From NIOZ-UU13 sp035528395 (GTDB lineage: Bacteria; Planctomycetota; Phycisphaerae; Sedimentisphaerales; Anaerobacaceae): 64,000 bases of DNA. Made by a program: the position numbers and the translations under genes. Where the stretch lies: the NCBI GenBank assembly GCA_035528395.1, contig DATKYR010000176.1, positions 1-64,000 on the forward strand, read 5' to 3'. Below are positions 8,254 through 17,037 of this stretch, piece by piece (position 1 is the stretch's first letter; each line of letters opens with the position of its first letter). A model generated the notes under the pieces. It searched no databases. It was not told the DNA's origin and saw only the letters and a list, made by a program, of their open reading frames with translations.

Positions 8254-9396
8254 GTGAAGGTATCCAGAATTATGGCGATTAGAAATTTGATAACCGGACT
8301 GGTTCTGTTTGGTGTTTTATTTTTCGGTTGTGCATCTGCTCCGCTGCCGAAATATTCTGTTGAGCTGCTGCCGGAATATGATGCATTATTTACAAGGACT
8401 AAAGGCTGGACGGGTGCGGATGCTGTGTACTCGGTGGCATTGGCTGATGATGTAACGCTCTGGTTATACGGCGATACGTGGATTGGTGATATTGTCGATG
8501 GAAAGCACAAGGGAGCAACGATGGTGAACAATTCGATTGCGCTTCAGCGCGGCAAAGACCCTGCAACAGCTTCTGTAAAGTTTTTCTGGGGCAAAATGAA
8601 GGAGGATAAGTCGGCTGCCTTTATCAGGCCGGCCAACGGGACGGGGTGGTTCTGGATATTTGACGGCATCGTGGCCGATGAGAAGTTATACCTTTTTCTT
8701 ATGCAAATAGTCAAAACAGATGAAGAGGGTGTATTTGGATTCAAACACATCGGAACATGGCTGGGCGAGGTCGAAAATCCGCACGATGAGCCTTTAGCCT
8801 GGCGGATTAAACAATACAAAATCCCTTACGGGCGATATTCGAAGGACGGCAATTTATTTTTTGGCTCGGCGGTTATGAGGGACGGGGATTTTGTCTATAT
8901 CTACGGCAGCAGCGAGGACTGGAGTAAAGGGATGAGCGGGCGAAGCATGATAGTCGCTCGCGTGCGGTTCGACGAAATGACGGACTTTGGGAAATGGCGT
9001 TTCTTTAGTGATGGTAATTGGCGGGCGGATATGGTAGGTATTTCCAAACTCTTTGACGGCACAGCGACGGAGTGTTCGGTTTGTTATCAGCCGGCGATTA
9101 AGCAGTACGTTGTCGTCTATACGGAAAACGGGATGTCGAAGAATATACTGATGCGGTTTTCGCCGACGCCGGTTGGGCCATGGAGCTCTGCTTATAAGGT
9201 TTACGAATGTCCTGAGGTCGAGTGGCATAAGACGTACTTTTGCTATGCTGCGAAGGCGCATCCTGAGATTTCAAAAAAGGGCGAATTGATAGTTACGTAT
9301 GTGTGCAATTCCACCGATTTTTGGCAAATGGCAGCGGATGCGCGGATTTATCGGCCGCGTTTTTTGAGAATTAAGTTTGACATTCAAGCCAAATAA
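8254..9396 (+). CDS. DUF4185-like beta-propeller lipoprotein
   Basis: GTG at 8254 is chosen because AGGGGGAA precedes it and a clean lipoprotein signal follows (LVLFGVLFFGC). An ATG at 8272 is an alternative, and the in-frame ATG at 8155 would add an implausible cysteine-rich lead. About 380 residues. The exported part (TRTKGWTGADAVYSVAL, LWLYGDTWIG, WFWIFDGIV, YIYGSSED, FSPTPVGPW) resembles DUF4185, a five-bladed-propeller glycosidase-like family. Catalytic acids cannot be assigned by eye. It is likely a periplasm-facing carbohydrate-active lipoprotein. Confidence 0.7.
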   Translation: MKVSRIMAIRNLITGLVLFGVLFFGCASAPLPKYSVELLPEYDALFTRTKGWTGADAVYSVALADDVTLWLYGDTWIGDIVDGKHKGATMVNNSIALQRGKDPATASVKFFWGKMKEDKSAAFIRPANGTGWFWIFDGIVADEKLYLFLMQIVKTDEEGVFGFKHIGTWLGEVENPHDEPLAWRIKQYKIPYGRYSKDGNLFFGSAVMRDGDFVYIYGSSEDWSKGMSGRSMIVARVRFDEMTDFGKWRFFSDGNWRADMVGISKLFDGTATECSVCYQPAIKQYVVVYTENGMSKNILMRFSPTPVGPWSSAYKVYECPEVEWHKTYFCYAAKAHPEISKKGELIVTYVCNSTDFWQMAADARIYRPRFLRIKFDIQAK

Positions 9397-9458
9397 GGAA
9401 TGAACTTTTGCCAAACTCTTGTTATTATAGAAAGTGAATGGAAAGTGAGGTGATAATT

Positions 9459-9944
9459 ATGGGTAAGCTTTATGAAGAATCGGAGACTGGCTGTTGTCCG
9501 AGATTTGATCCCGGGCCATGGGACGAGAAAGAGATAACCTTTCAGGATAAATTGTTTGTTAAAGACCACGTCAGAAGTTTCTTTCATATCCCTCTGAATT
9601 TCGCAAAAGTAATGGTAAAAAATATGGAAATGATTAAGCAGGCCGATGCTCTTGTGCCGACACCCGTTATGCTCTCAGATGAGAAATCTCTCTGGGGGGC
9701 TGATATCTATATCGCAGTGGCTAAAGAAGTGCCGGGTGCGAAGATGGCAAGAATATCAGGGACTTTTTTGACGAAGGTCTTTGAAGGGCCATATAAAAAT
9801 GCCGGGCAGTGGGCGAAAGAAATGAAAGACTATGTCAAATCAAAGGCCAGAGAGATTAAGAAGATGTACTTTTTCTATACGACCTGTCCGAAATGCGCCG
9901 AGTTTTACGGCAAGAATTATACTGTTGTCCTGGCGAAGGTTTGA
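9459..9944 (+). CDS. Conserved small soluble protein, often annotated hydrolase
   Basis: 161 residues from an ATG with GAGGTGAT upstream. It has no signal peptide. Near the N terminus is ETGCCPRFDPGPWDEKEI and near the C terminus FFYTTCPKCAEFYGKNY, giving two cysteine pairs that could bind metal. Homologues of this shape occur widely as uncharacterised proteins; I recall the 'hydrolase' label but see no catalytic motif to support it. It lies 70 bp before the next membrane protein gene. Confidence 0.75.
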   Translation: MGKLYEESETGCCPRFDPGPWDEKEITFQDKLFVKDHVRSFFHIPLNFAKVMVKNMEMIKQADALVPTPVMLSDEKSLWGADIYIAVAKEVPGAKMARISGTFLTKVFEGPYKNAGQWAKEMKDYVKSKAREIKKMYFFYTTCPKCAEFYGKNYTVVLAKV

Positions 9945-10014
9945 ATTACGCCCCGCCTCTAATAAATTCGAAAGGAGAGAACCCCTTAATAAATTGAGGG
10001 GCTAAATAAATATT

Positions 10015-10779
10015 ATGTTTGGTGAAAGTGCAACTGCTATAACCATCCTTTTTATTATCTTTGCTGCGGGTGTTGCCGCATTTGTCAGAAAAAGGAGCAG
10101 AGATAAGTGCCTGAGAGATTTCGAGCGGAATATGGTGACGCTGGAGGACACATCAGGTAAGACAATCTGGGGTAAATTGAGGGTGGAAAATACCGGGCTG
10201 GAGTTCGTCTATCCGGCCAAACACAAAGACGAACAAGGGCACGATGAGGCCAGTTATATTCTGTATAAATATGAGTATCCGAAGATTGGGGTTGTGATTA
10301 GGTTCCATGATGAGCTCAGCGATGAGAACAAGAAGGCGAGAGAGAAAGAATTGGAAAAGACGTATCATCCCGATTGGGATCGCAGGCTCAAAAGGAAAAT
10401 ATTGAATGTTTTGCGAACAGTCAGGGACTCAGTGGTGGAGATTGTTAATCTGTTAATCAGCCAGGCTAAAAAGGCCACACCGACGGGTAAGATGCTGACT
10501 TCACAGGATAAATATGTTTCCCAGATGAAGCAGGAATTGATGGGTTCGGCGGGGGCATCTTTTGAGCCTTTGCTGGAAAGATATATCGGCCGTAAGGTTG
10601 TGCTTGAGATGATTAAGAGTGATAAGATATTCGAATACTGCGGCGTGTTGAAGGAGTACACGGCGGAGTTTATCGAGATAATGGACGTAAATTACAAGAT
10701 AAAGGAAGACCAGCCGGCCAGAACCGCGGACCTGGTTGTGCCTCGAAAACTCGGTGTCGTCCGGCATCTCGCGGAATAA
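10015..10779 (+). CDS. Uncharacterised single-pass membrane protein
   Basis: 254 residues with one N-terminal membrane segment (ITILFIIFAAGVAAFV, residues ~9-24), followed by basic residues (RKRSRDK), which suggests an inside-facing C-terminal domain. The soluble part has beta-rich regions (TIWGKLRVENTGLEFVYP, GVVIRFHDEL) and a helix-rich middle (RRLKRKILNVLRTVRDSVVEIVN). I do not recognise the family. A short stem, CCCCT...AGGGG (9982-10001), precedes the gene. The pattern resembles proteins that bind small ligands at the membrane surface, but no function should be assigned. Confidence 0.7.
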   Translation: MFGESATAITILFIIFAAGVAAFVRKRSRDKCLRDFERNMVTLEDTSGKTIWGKLRVENTGLEFVYPAKHKDEQGHDEASYILYKYEYPKIGVVIRFHDELSDENKKAREKELEKTYHPDWDRRLKRKILNVLRTVRDSVVEIVNLLISQAKKATPTGKMLTSQDKYVSQMKQELMGSAGASFEPLLERYIGRKVVLEMIKSDKIFEYCGVLKEYTAEFIEIMDVNYKIKEDQPARTADLVVPRKLGVVRHLAE

Positions 10780-10807
10780 TATCATATTGTGTAGTGGAGG
10801 GAGTGGA

Positions 10808-11077
10808 TTAAAAAGTGATTTTGAAGTCTGTGTGTTTTGGGTCGGGGGGGATTTCCTCGATTTTCGTTTCTTTAAGATAGTCGGCAAAATATTCTTTTAA
10901 GTCCTGGATACAATCATCAATGTCCTCAGGACGTCCCTGGGCGAGCATCTCAACTGAGCCGTTCGGCACGTTTCGGACGAAACCGGTCAATTGGCGGCGA
11001 CTTGCCGCCCTGCGGGCGGTGAAGCGAAAGCCGACGCCCTGGACCCGGCCGACGAAAATTATCTGTCTGGCAATCAT
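10808..11077 (-). CDS. acyP: Acylphosphatase
   Basis: 89 residues, the normal length. It hydrolyses the carboxyl-phosphate bond of acylphosphates. The signature GRVQGVGFR includes the phosphate-binding Arg18, and GFVRN includes the catalytic Asn36; VEMLAQG is the second family motif. It is antiparallel to its neighbours, with 28 bp to the convergent upstream gene. Confidence 0.93.
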   Translation of the reverse strand: MIARQIIFVGRVQGVGFRFTARRAASRRQLTGFVRNVPNGSVEMLAQGRPEDIDDCIQDLKEYFADYLKETKIEEIPPDPKHTDFKITF

Positions 11078-11257
11078 TGTTAATTGACTATTGATTATTT
11101 ACTATTGACTATTTGTTAGAGACTCTTGGCTTTGAGCCCTATATTTATAGTAACCTGAAAGGTTTTTTAGTGCAAGAGGGCGATATTGAAATAAATTAAG
11201 GTTCACCGGGGGCGGTAAGTTGAGTATAATCCGGTTGGATTGTAATATTGGTTGATT

Positions 11258-12565
11258 ATGGCGAAAAAGACAAAGAAACAAATAGAAAGAGATGAGCAGA
11301 TTTATCAGCTTTCCACGCTGGTTGCGGGAGAGTTTTCGCTTCAGGAGGTGCTTGATAGGTTAGCAGAGGCGGCGGTGAGGATTGTCGGGATCAAGGCCTG
11401 CTCGATTCGGCTGCTGGATGAAGAGGCCGGCGATTTGAAAATGCGGAGCACGTACGGACTCAGTGAAGAGTACCGCAATAAGGGCGTGGTTTCGAAAAAC
11501 GACCCCGTGGTCAAAGCCGCTTTTGCAGGCGAGGCGGTGGTGCTGGACGATATGCGGGTCGACGGCAGGGTCAAATATAAAGAGGCAACAATCAAAGAGG
11601 GTCTTGTCAGCCAGCTTACCGTTGCGATGCAGTTCAAAGGCAATTCGATTGGCGTGCTTCGGCTTTACAGTCCGAGGTCTAAGCGCTTTTACGAAGATGA
11701 TATTAACCTTGCCAGGGCGGTTGCTTCGCAGTGTGCGGTGGCGATAACGAACGCCAGGCTGTACGCAGAGGCGATTGAAGGCGCACATATGACTGAGCAG
11801 ATGCGGCTGGCAGGAGTCATTCAGCGAAGGATGATTCCTGATAAGGCTCCGCTGATACAGGGCCTGGATATAGCGGCTGCTTATATTCCATGCTTTGATG
11901 TGGGAGGCGATTTTTACGATTTTCTTCAAGTGAGTGACAGATGTATTGTTGTGGCGATTGCCGATGTGATGGGCAAAGGCATGCCGGCCGCGCTTATGAT
12001 GAGTTCATTCCAGGGTGCTTTGCGAGCTTACGCCAACGCGTTGGTGCCGTGCCAAGGCGTTTTGCATGTTTGTGCCCAGACCGAATGCAAGGCGGATGTG
12101 GTCAAAGAAATTATCAGTAGGCTCAACGGGATGGCGTGCCACGAGTGCAGGGATGGTGAGTTTGTCACGTTGTTTTATGCAATCATTGACGTTAAAGATA
12201 AAACTATAACTTATTGCAATTGCGGGCATGAGCCGACGGTGCTGATAAGAAACGGGCGGATTATGGACCTGGAAAAGGGCGGACTCGTACTCGGTGTCGA
12301 TGCCCAGGCCGAATATGAGATCGAAACCATTGAGTTAAAAGCCGGTGACAGTCTTCTGTTTTATACCGATGGGCTGATTGATGCGTTCAACTTCGATAAC
12401 GAATTATGGGGCAGAGAAAATTTATTGGAGACCGCAAAGAAGTTTACCGCAGATTCGGCAGAGCAGATGATTAAAGATATACTCGGATACAGAAGGCGGT
12501 TTGTGGGACTTGCAAGGCAGATTGATGATACGAGTATCGTTGTCGTCAAGGTACGTCAGTGTTAG
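11258..12565 (+). CDS. GAF domain-SpoIIE type PP2C phosphatase
   Basis: About 435 residues; start ATG at 11258, with no convincing Shine-Dalgarno. After a charged lead, a GAF sensor domain spans residues ~28-175 (QEVLDRLAEAAVRIVG through AVASQCAVAITNARLY). A SpoIIE/RsbU-like Mn-dependent serine phosphatase covers ~180-430, with FDVGGDFYDF, IADVMGKGMPAAL, GEFVTLFYAIID, LLFYTDGLIDA and the closing DDTSIVVVKV. Such proteins dephosphorylate anti-sigma-factor antagonists in partner-switching systems. No partner STAS or anti-sigma gene is adjacent, so the target is unknown. Confidence 0.92.
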   Translation: MAKKTKKQIERDEQIYQLSTLVAGEFSLQEVLDRLAEAAVRIVGIKACSIRLLDEEAGDLKMRSTYGLSEEYRNKGVVSKNDPVVKAAFAGEAVVLDDMRVDGRVKYKEATIKEGLVSQLTVAMQFKGNSIGVLRLYSPRSKRFYEDDINLARAVASQCAVAITNARLYAEAIEGAHMTEQMRLAGVIQRRMIPDKAPLIQGLDIAAAYIPCFDVGGDFYDFLQVSDRCIVVAIADVMGKGMPAALMMSSFQGALRAYANALVPCQGVLHVCAQTECKADVVKEIISRLNGMACHECRDGEFVTLFYAIIDVKDKTITYCNCGHEPTVLIRNGRIMDLEKGGLVLGVDAQAEYEIETIELKAGDSLLFYTDGLIDAFNFDNELWGRENLLETAKKFTADSAEQMIKDILGYRRRFVGLARQIDDTSIVVVKVRQC

Positions 12566-12590
12566 TCAGTGTTTAGGTCAGCGTTAGTCA

Positions 12591-13274
12591 GTGTTTAAGA
12601 TTATTACAATTGATGGTCCTGCGGCAAGCGGTAAGAGTACGGCGGCCCGGCTTCTCGCTGAGAAGTTGGGGGCGAGCTTTCTCGATACCGGAGCGATGTA
12701 TCGGGCTGTAACGTTGGCTGCGATGCAGGCCGAGGTCGATATGAGTGATGAAGACGAGCTGCTCGGCGTTATGGAAACGAGTGAATTTCAATTCTCTCTC
12801 AGGGATGACAAAATGGTGGTCTGTATCGACGGGATTGATGTTACCGAGCAGATACGCCGGCCGCAGATAACCGCCAATGCGCGGCATATTGCCTCTTCAC
12901 CGAAAGCGCGGGAGAAATTAGTTCAAATGCAAAGGCGGTTCGCGGCAGGCACGGGAAAAATAGTTACCGAAGGAAGAGACCAGGGCACGGTGGCCTTCAG
13001 CGATGCTGATATAAAATTTTATCTAACGGCTGATTCTCTCGAGAGGGCCAGAAGGAGACAAGCTGAGTTGCGGGCCAAAGGCAGTGACGAAAGCCTTGAG
13101 CAAATACAAAAGGCCATCGAAGAAAGAGACAAAAGCGACGAGAACAGAACGGTCGGGCCGTTAAGACCGGCCGAAGATGCTATTGTTGTTGACACGACCG
13201 ATTTGAGTATCGAAGAGGTTGTGGAAAAGCTTCTTGGTTATGTGAAAGAGGGACCCCGTTTCGCAAAAAGATAG
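12591..13274 (+). CDS. cmk: Cytidylate kinase
   Basis: 227 residues from a GTG start; the reading frame begins directly at FKIITIDGPAASGKST, so no upstream start is needed. It phosphorylates CMP/dCMP with ATP. GPAASGKST (residues 9-17) is the P-loop, FLDTGAMYRAVTL is the NMP-binding region, and GRDQGTVAF and RRRQAEL complete the pattern. Four nucleotides separate it from plsC, so the two are co-transcribed. The 40 bp before it consist of near-repeats of GTCAGTGTTTA. Confidence 0.95.
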   Translation: MFKIITIDGPAASGKSTAARLLAEKLGASFLDTGAMYRAVTLAAMQAEVDMSDEDELLGVMETSEFQFSLRDDKMVVCIDGIDVTEQIRRPQITANARHIASSPKAREKLVQMQRRFAAGTGKIVTEGRDQGTVAFSDADIKFYLTADSLERARRRQAELRAKGSDESLEQIQKAIEERDKSDENRTVGPLRPAEDAIVVDTTDLSIEEVVEKLLGYVKEGPRFAKR

Positions 13275-13278
13275 CGAA

Positions 13279-13950
13279 ATGGGAAACCAAAGAAAAATGC
13301 TTAAGGAAAAACTAAATGCAGCATGGTTCTGGTACGCGCGCTGGGTTTGCAAAGTTTTTTGCATTTTGTTTTTTCGGGTGCGTACCTACGGCAGAGACAA
13401 TGTCCCTAAAAAAGGTGCCTTCGTATTGGTCAGTAACCACCAGAGCTGGCTTGACCCGATATTTTGCGTGGGGCCTTTGAAGAGGCCTTCGTGCTTTGTT
13501 GCGCGTGATTCGCTTTTTACCAATTGGTTCTTCGGCCCGTTGATTTCTTCGGTGAACGCGATACCGGTAAAGCTGGGCGAAGCGGACATATCCGCGATGA
13601 GGAAGGTCCTCGGCAAGCTCAAAAAAGGTGAGGGAGTCTGTCTTTTTCCGGAAGGGACCCGTACGTACGATGGTAAGATTTCGCCGTTGAAGCCGGGCCT
13701 TGGTCTTTTGTGCAGACGCGGAGGGGCGGTGATTGTGCCGGTAGTGATTGACGGCGTCTTTGAGTGTTGGCCGAGGCATAAGAAGTTATTTTCGCCGGGC
13801 TCGATTCGGGTCTGCTACGGCAAAGCGATATCGGCTGAGCAGGCAAAGAATATGGGCGATGATAAACTGGCGGAAGTTTTAACCGACACCCTGCGTCGGA
13901 TGCAGACAAAAAGCAGAATAAAGCAGGGCAAAAAACCGTATGACTATTGA
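13279..13950 (+). CDS. plsC: 1-acyl-sn-glycerol-3-phosphate acyltransferase
   Basis: 223 residues. It transfers an acyl chain to lysophosphatidate in phospholipid synthesis. NHQSWLD gives the HX4D catalytic pair (His54, Asp59), and FPEGTR (123-128) is the glycerol-phosphate-binding block. An N-terminal hydrophobic stretch (VCKVFCILFF) fits membrane association. The gene is 4 nt after cmk, a frequent pairing in bacteria. It converges on the GIY-YIG gene with a 19-bp gap. Confidence 0.92.
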   Translation: MGNQRKMLKEKLNAAWFWYARWVCKVFCILFFRVRTYGRDNVPKKGAFVLVSNHQSWLDPIFCVGPLKRPSCFVARDSLFTNWFFGPLISSVNAIPVKLGEADISAMRKVLGKLKKGEGVCLFPEGTRTYDGKISPLKPGLGLLCRRGGAVIVPVVIDGVFECWPRHKKLFSPGSIRVCYGKAISAEQAKNMGDDKLAEVLTDTLRRMQTKSRIKQGKKPYDY

Positions 13951-13969
13951 CTAATTCTCTAATCCCCCT

Positions 13970-14308
13970 TCATCCTGAGCTCGCCGAAGTCTGCACACCG
14001 TTAGGTTTAACAGCAATGGCGGAATTCAAATCAGAATACAAATCTTTCCACCCAGGATTAAATTTCTCGATTAATCTGATTTTCCACGACTTGTTCCATT
14101 TTTTCAATTGTTTCTCACGCAATACCGCTAATTTCTTACCGTCGCATTGTTCATAATAGACCAGCTTCTTTACTTTATATTTTTCTGTAAACCCGTTACG
14201 AAGATCGTTTTTATGCTCACTAACTCTCCTCTTCAAATTCTTCGCCATACCAACATACAGATCCCCTTTTTTACGGCCGACCAGAATATAAACAAAGTAT
14301 CCTTCCAT
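13970..14308 (-). CDS. GIY-YIG nuclease family protein
   Basis: 112 residues. The GIY-YIG core is clear: YFVYILVGRKKGDLYVGMAKNL, RRVSEHK, LVYYEQ, and REKQLKKWNKSWKIRLI ending in a conserved NPGWKDLY. Stand-alone members of this UvrC-like family are common in Bacteroidetes and Planctomycetota; their role is unknown, and DNA repair or mobile-element activity has been proposed. The last residues (VQTSASSG) are encoded by the sequence TCATCCTGAGCTCGCCGAAG, a common dispersed intergenic word, so the C terminus may have been replaced. Confidence 0.85.
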   Translation of the reverse strand: MEGYFVYILVGRKKGDLYVGMAKNLKRRVSEHKNDLRNGFTEKYKVKKLVYYEQCDGKKLAVLREKQLKKWNKSWKIRLIEKFNPGWKDLYSDLNSAIAVKPNGVQTSASSG

Positions 14309-14349
14309 TTTTATAGCTTGTCCCGAGCTTGCCCCCGGTGTGTGCTTAC

Positions 14350-14549
14350 TTGCTTTCTTAGTTTACCCAGAGTTTATCCCCAAGAGTCCCCCCTTGACTC
14401 GCAGCAGGGGAATGTTAGCTCACTTGCTTGTCTGTCGGGGGCCGGGGATCTATGCTTCCCTGCTTGTCCTTAATTTATCCCCGGCGGATTCTTTCTTAGT
14501 TTACCCCCGGTGGAAGCTCACTTGCTTTTCTGCCGGGGGCCGGGGATCT
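14350..14549. repeat. Two degenerate ~98-bp tandem units
   Basis: A 35-bp stretch starting AGCTCACTTGCTT and ending GGGGCCGGGGATCT occurs at 14417-14451 and again at 14515-14549, with only a few mismatches. TTTCTTAGTTTACCC also precedes each. The block fills the gap between GIY-YIG and the OLD-like gene. No gene is seen in it. Confidence 0.6.
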
Positions 14550-14579
14550 CAATATATTTAGCCCTGGGTTTTTCTCTGT

Positions 14580-16435
14580 TTAAGGTTTAAGCTCCTCTGC
14601 ATACTTCTTAATCTCATCAAAAACCCGCATTATATCTTTATGTTTCTGAACATCTTCCCAATCCATTGCGGCAGCAATCCTGTAATTATATACTTTCCAG
14701 CCCTCACTCAATTGTTCTCCGATTGTCCTATCGGCATCAAAATCTTTCTCAAAGTTCCTCCGCAAATTGCTCGGCAGACCCTCTAGAATCGCTTCGCGAG
14801 TAAAATAGTCCTCTATCTTACGTTTCTCGGTAATGATACACGGTATCCCAAGTTTACTGCAATTACTCCGCAATATTGTTCTCGATTTTTTTGGTTCCTT
14901 CTTTCCAGTCTCATTGTCACGATCCACAAATATAATCAAATTAGGATTGATTTTCTGCAGTGATTTTATTAACACGTCTTCATTTGCAATCTCATCTACA
15001 TTAAGTGACTGAACTTCTACTTGTAAATATCTCAAAACTGTAGCCCTTTCTGGCCACTTCTTTAACCATTCCTTAATAACCCCTGCGCCGGTTTTCCCTT
15101 CCACATATAACACTATATCCGCTTGTGCCAAATGGCCGGGGCGTGAGCCAATTACCGCTGCTGCTTGTTGTAAATCATCTTCTGATAGAGTTTTTCCCCT
15201 TGCGCTTTTTCCATCTGGATTGGTTACTGTGTGGACTGCAATTTTGCTGCTTGGTCTTATGAATACTGGAGACTGTGTGGTAAGAAAAACCATGCTATCA
15301 TCTACTAATGCTTCAAGCTGGTCCAGTAAAACCTCCTGCGCCCCAGGATGAAGATGACTTTCCGGTTCTTCCCAAAGAATGCAAGCAGTTCTCTGGTTAA
15401 TTAACAGAGACCCAAGGACAAGCAATTGCTCAACCCCACCACCCATGTTTGTAAGATTCACTGTGGTTCCATCGGGCCACTCGTACGCTAATTCTAAGGT
15501 CAACCCACCTTCCCCGACGAATCGAGGATGCAGCCTTCCTACTTCAGGTACTATTCTCTTAACAAAATCAGCTATGTCTTTAAACATCGCATAGTTATTT
15601 AAGTTTAAGTTGTGAATATAATTAACAAGGTTTGATCCATTTTGAGATAATTGCCCACACATCTGTGCGTTCATCCTTTCATTAGCATGACGATACGGGC
15701 TCACCAAAAATGCAGTGTAGAACATTTTTACAATATATTCATAAGCCGGGCTCAGTAAATTAATAATAATGTCACTTGGTTTTCCAGTCAGGGTATTTCC
15801 GCCGCCTCCCCCAATTATTAAATCCTTCCCAATACCATGTTTTTCTACCAAGTCTAATATTGTTGGATAGACCTCTGGACGCTGCCTTGTAATTAATAGT
15901 TGATGTAATGGTATGCCCAACATTCGAGTCCCCGGCCTTTTACTTTCACTTTCGGCAATGAGTATATCAGTCGTGTCTCCTTTGTTTTTTTATTTTTTGT
16001 ATTTATTGATACTAATCCTAAATTTCCTTTAGGTGGTAGGGCGACAAATCTAAACGATAGGCTTGAAAATAAATCATTTTCAAGCTGTGCATTGATAGCC
16101 GCGTCCGATAGATAAGGAGGATCGTGATGTACTTTCCAAGAATCTTTTGCACGAATAAACTGTTCTTTTCTCTCTTCCTTCGATTGCTTGACGGAAATAG
16201 ATATACTCATTTCAGGTGTCTTATCAAGCCCCTCTCGAAAGCATCCGTTCGGTACGGAGGTTGGATTACCAGTATTGTCAGGGCTAAAGTGTGTATTTAG
16301 AAAACTTAAGCACGTTAGAATTGAGGTTTTGCCTGAATTGTTTCGGCCGATGAGCACATTAATTGGTTTGATCGGACTTAATTCGACGTGCTCAATCCCT
16401 TTGAAATTTTCGATAACAATCTTCGATATTTCCAT
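14580..16435 (-). pseudogene. Frameshifted OLD-family ATPase/TOPRIM nuclease
   Basis: Two overlapping frames, 16435-15893 and 15923-14580, together form one overcoming-lysogenization-defect protein of about 618 residues. The N-terminal part has the ABC/SMC-type Walker A GRNNSGKT (residues 30-37). The second has a signature-like NMGGGVEQLLVL, Walker B CILWEEPESHLHP and an H-loop-like LTTQSP. A TOPRIM domain follows with glutamate in LYVEGKTGAG and DRD in IIFVDRDN. The break lies near 15920-15935, next to runs of A and G, so one missing base would restore the frame. It may be a decayed gene, a sequencing error or programmed slippage. OLD proteins are DNA nucleases often tied to phage defence; no GajB-like helicase is adjacent. 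Confidence 0.85.
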
Positions 16436-16618
16436 ACTTTTTTCCTACTGCTTCTTCCAACACCAACACTTTGTTAATCCTCTATTCCCGTCAACAAAAG
16501 AAATTCCGCCATGCCGATGAAATTATGTCCGGCCTTATCATCAAAAGCAAGAAAAAATTCATAATCCCGCCCCGAATCTTAAGCGGAGCCCTCTAATGGA
16601 CAATTTCTTTGATTTAGC

Positions 16619-16647
16619 TTGATTTTTAACGATAAATATGTTATAAT
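16619..16647 (+). promoter_or_regulatory. Sigma70-type promoter
   Basis: TTGATT at 16619-16624, a 17-bp spacer, and a perfect TATAAT at 16642-16647. No coding gene follows on this strand, which points to a non-coding transcript starting near 16654. Confidence 0.65.
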
Positions 16648-16653
16648 ACGTCT

Positions 16654-16942
16654 ATGTTAGCCAGCAGGCTAACAAATAGGACCTCTCCGGATAACCGGAT
16701 CGTTATGAGGTCGAGCGAAAAGTCCGAGGCCAAGGCGGCAGGTCAAAAAGGCTCGGAGGCGTGGCTTAAGCCACGTTGAGAACGTTTTTGCACCGACAAC
16801 ACAGGCATCGGGCTTTGCAGCAGACCGCAATAGATTGGGTTATTTGGATAGGTTCTTAGCCAGTAGGCGAAGATGACATTTCAGTTTGCATGTCGTAAGC
16901 TGCAGCGCAGCAATGACTTAGAGCCAGCCGGCCCAGACAATT
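16654..16942 (+). ncRNA. Candidate structured non-coding RNA
   Basis: About 290 bases without an ORF follow a strong promoter. Visible stems are GTTAGCC/GGCTAAC with an AGCA loop (16656-16673); GACCTC/GAGGTC (16680-16712) enclosing TCCGG-ATAA-CCGGA; TCCGAGGCC/GGCTCGGA (16723-16757); and GTGGC-TTAA-GCCAC (16761-16774). I compared it by memory with RNase P, tmRNA, SRP and 6S RNA. AAAGTCCGAG and CAGACCGC recall RNase P, but the universal core is not there, so the class is unassigned. No T-rich terminator is visible at the 3' side; the end is set at the GCCAGCCGGCCCAGA boundary. Confidence 0.45.
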
Positions 16943-17037
16943 AACCATGAACTATGAACCATGAACTATGAACAATGTACCACGAGATACGAAACACACT
17001 TAACGCAACCGAAACGAGCTGCGCATCCGCTTCACGA

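Noticed and set aside
14580..16435. Gabija defence system
   Set aside because: The ATPase-TOPRIM protein resembles GajA in layout, but there is no UvrD-like GajB partner next to it.
16656..16673. Integron attC-like site
   Set aside because: GTTAGCC/GGCTAAC does not fit the attC core consensus and no integron integrase is present; the Xer protein at 35935 looks like housekeeping XerD.
16654..16942. RNase P RNA
   Set aside because: AAAGTCCGAG and CAGACCGC are suggestive, but the universal core and a closing P1 helix are not found, so it is left as an unassigned ncRNA candidate.
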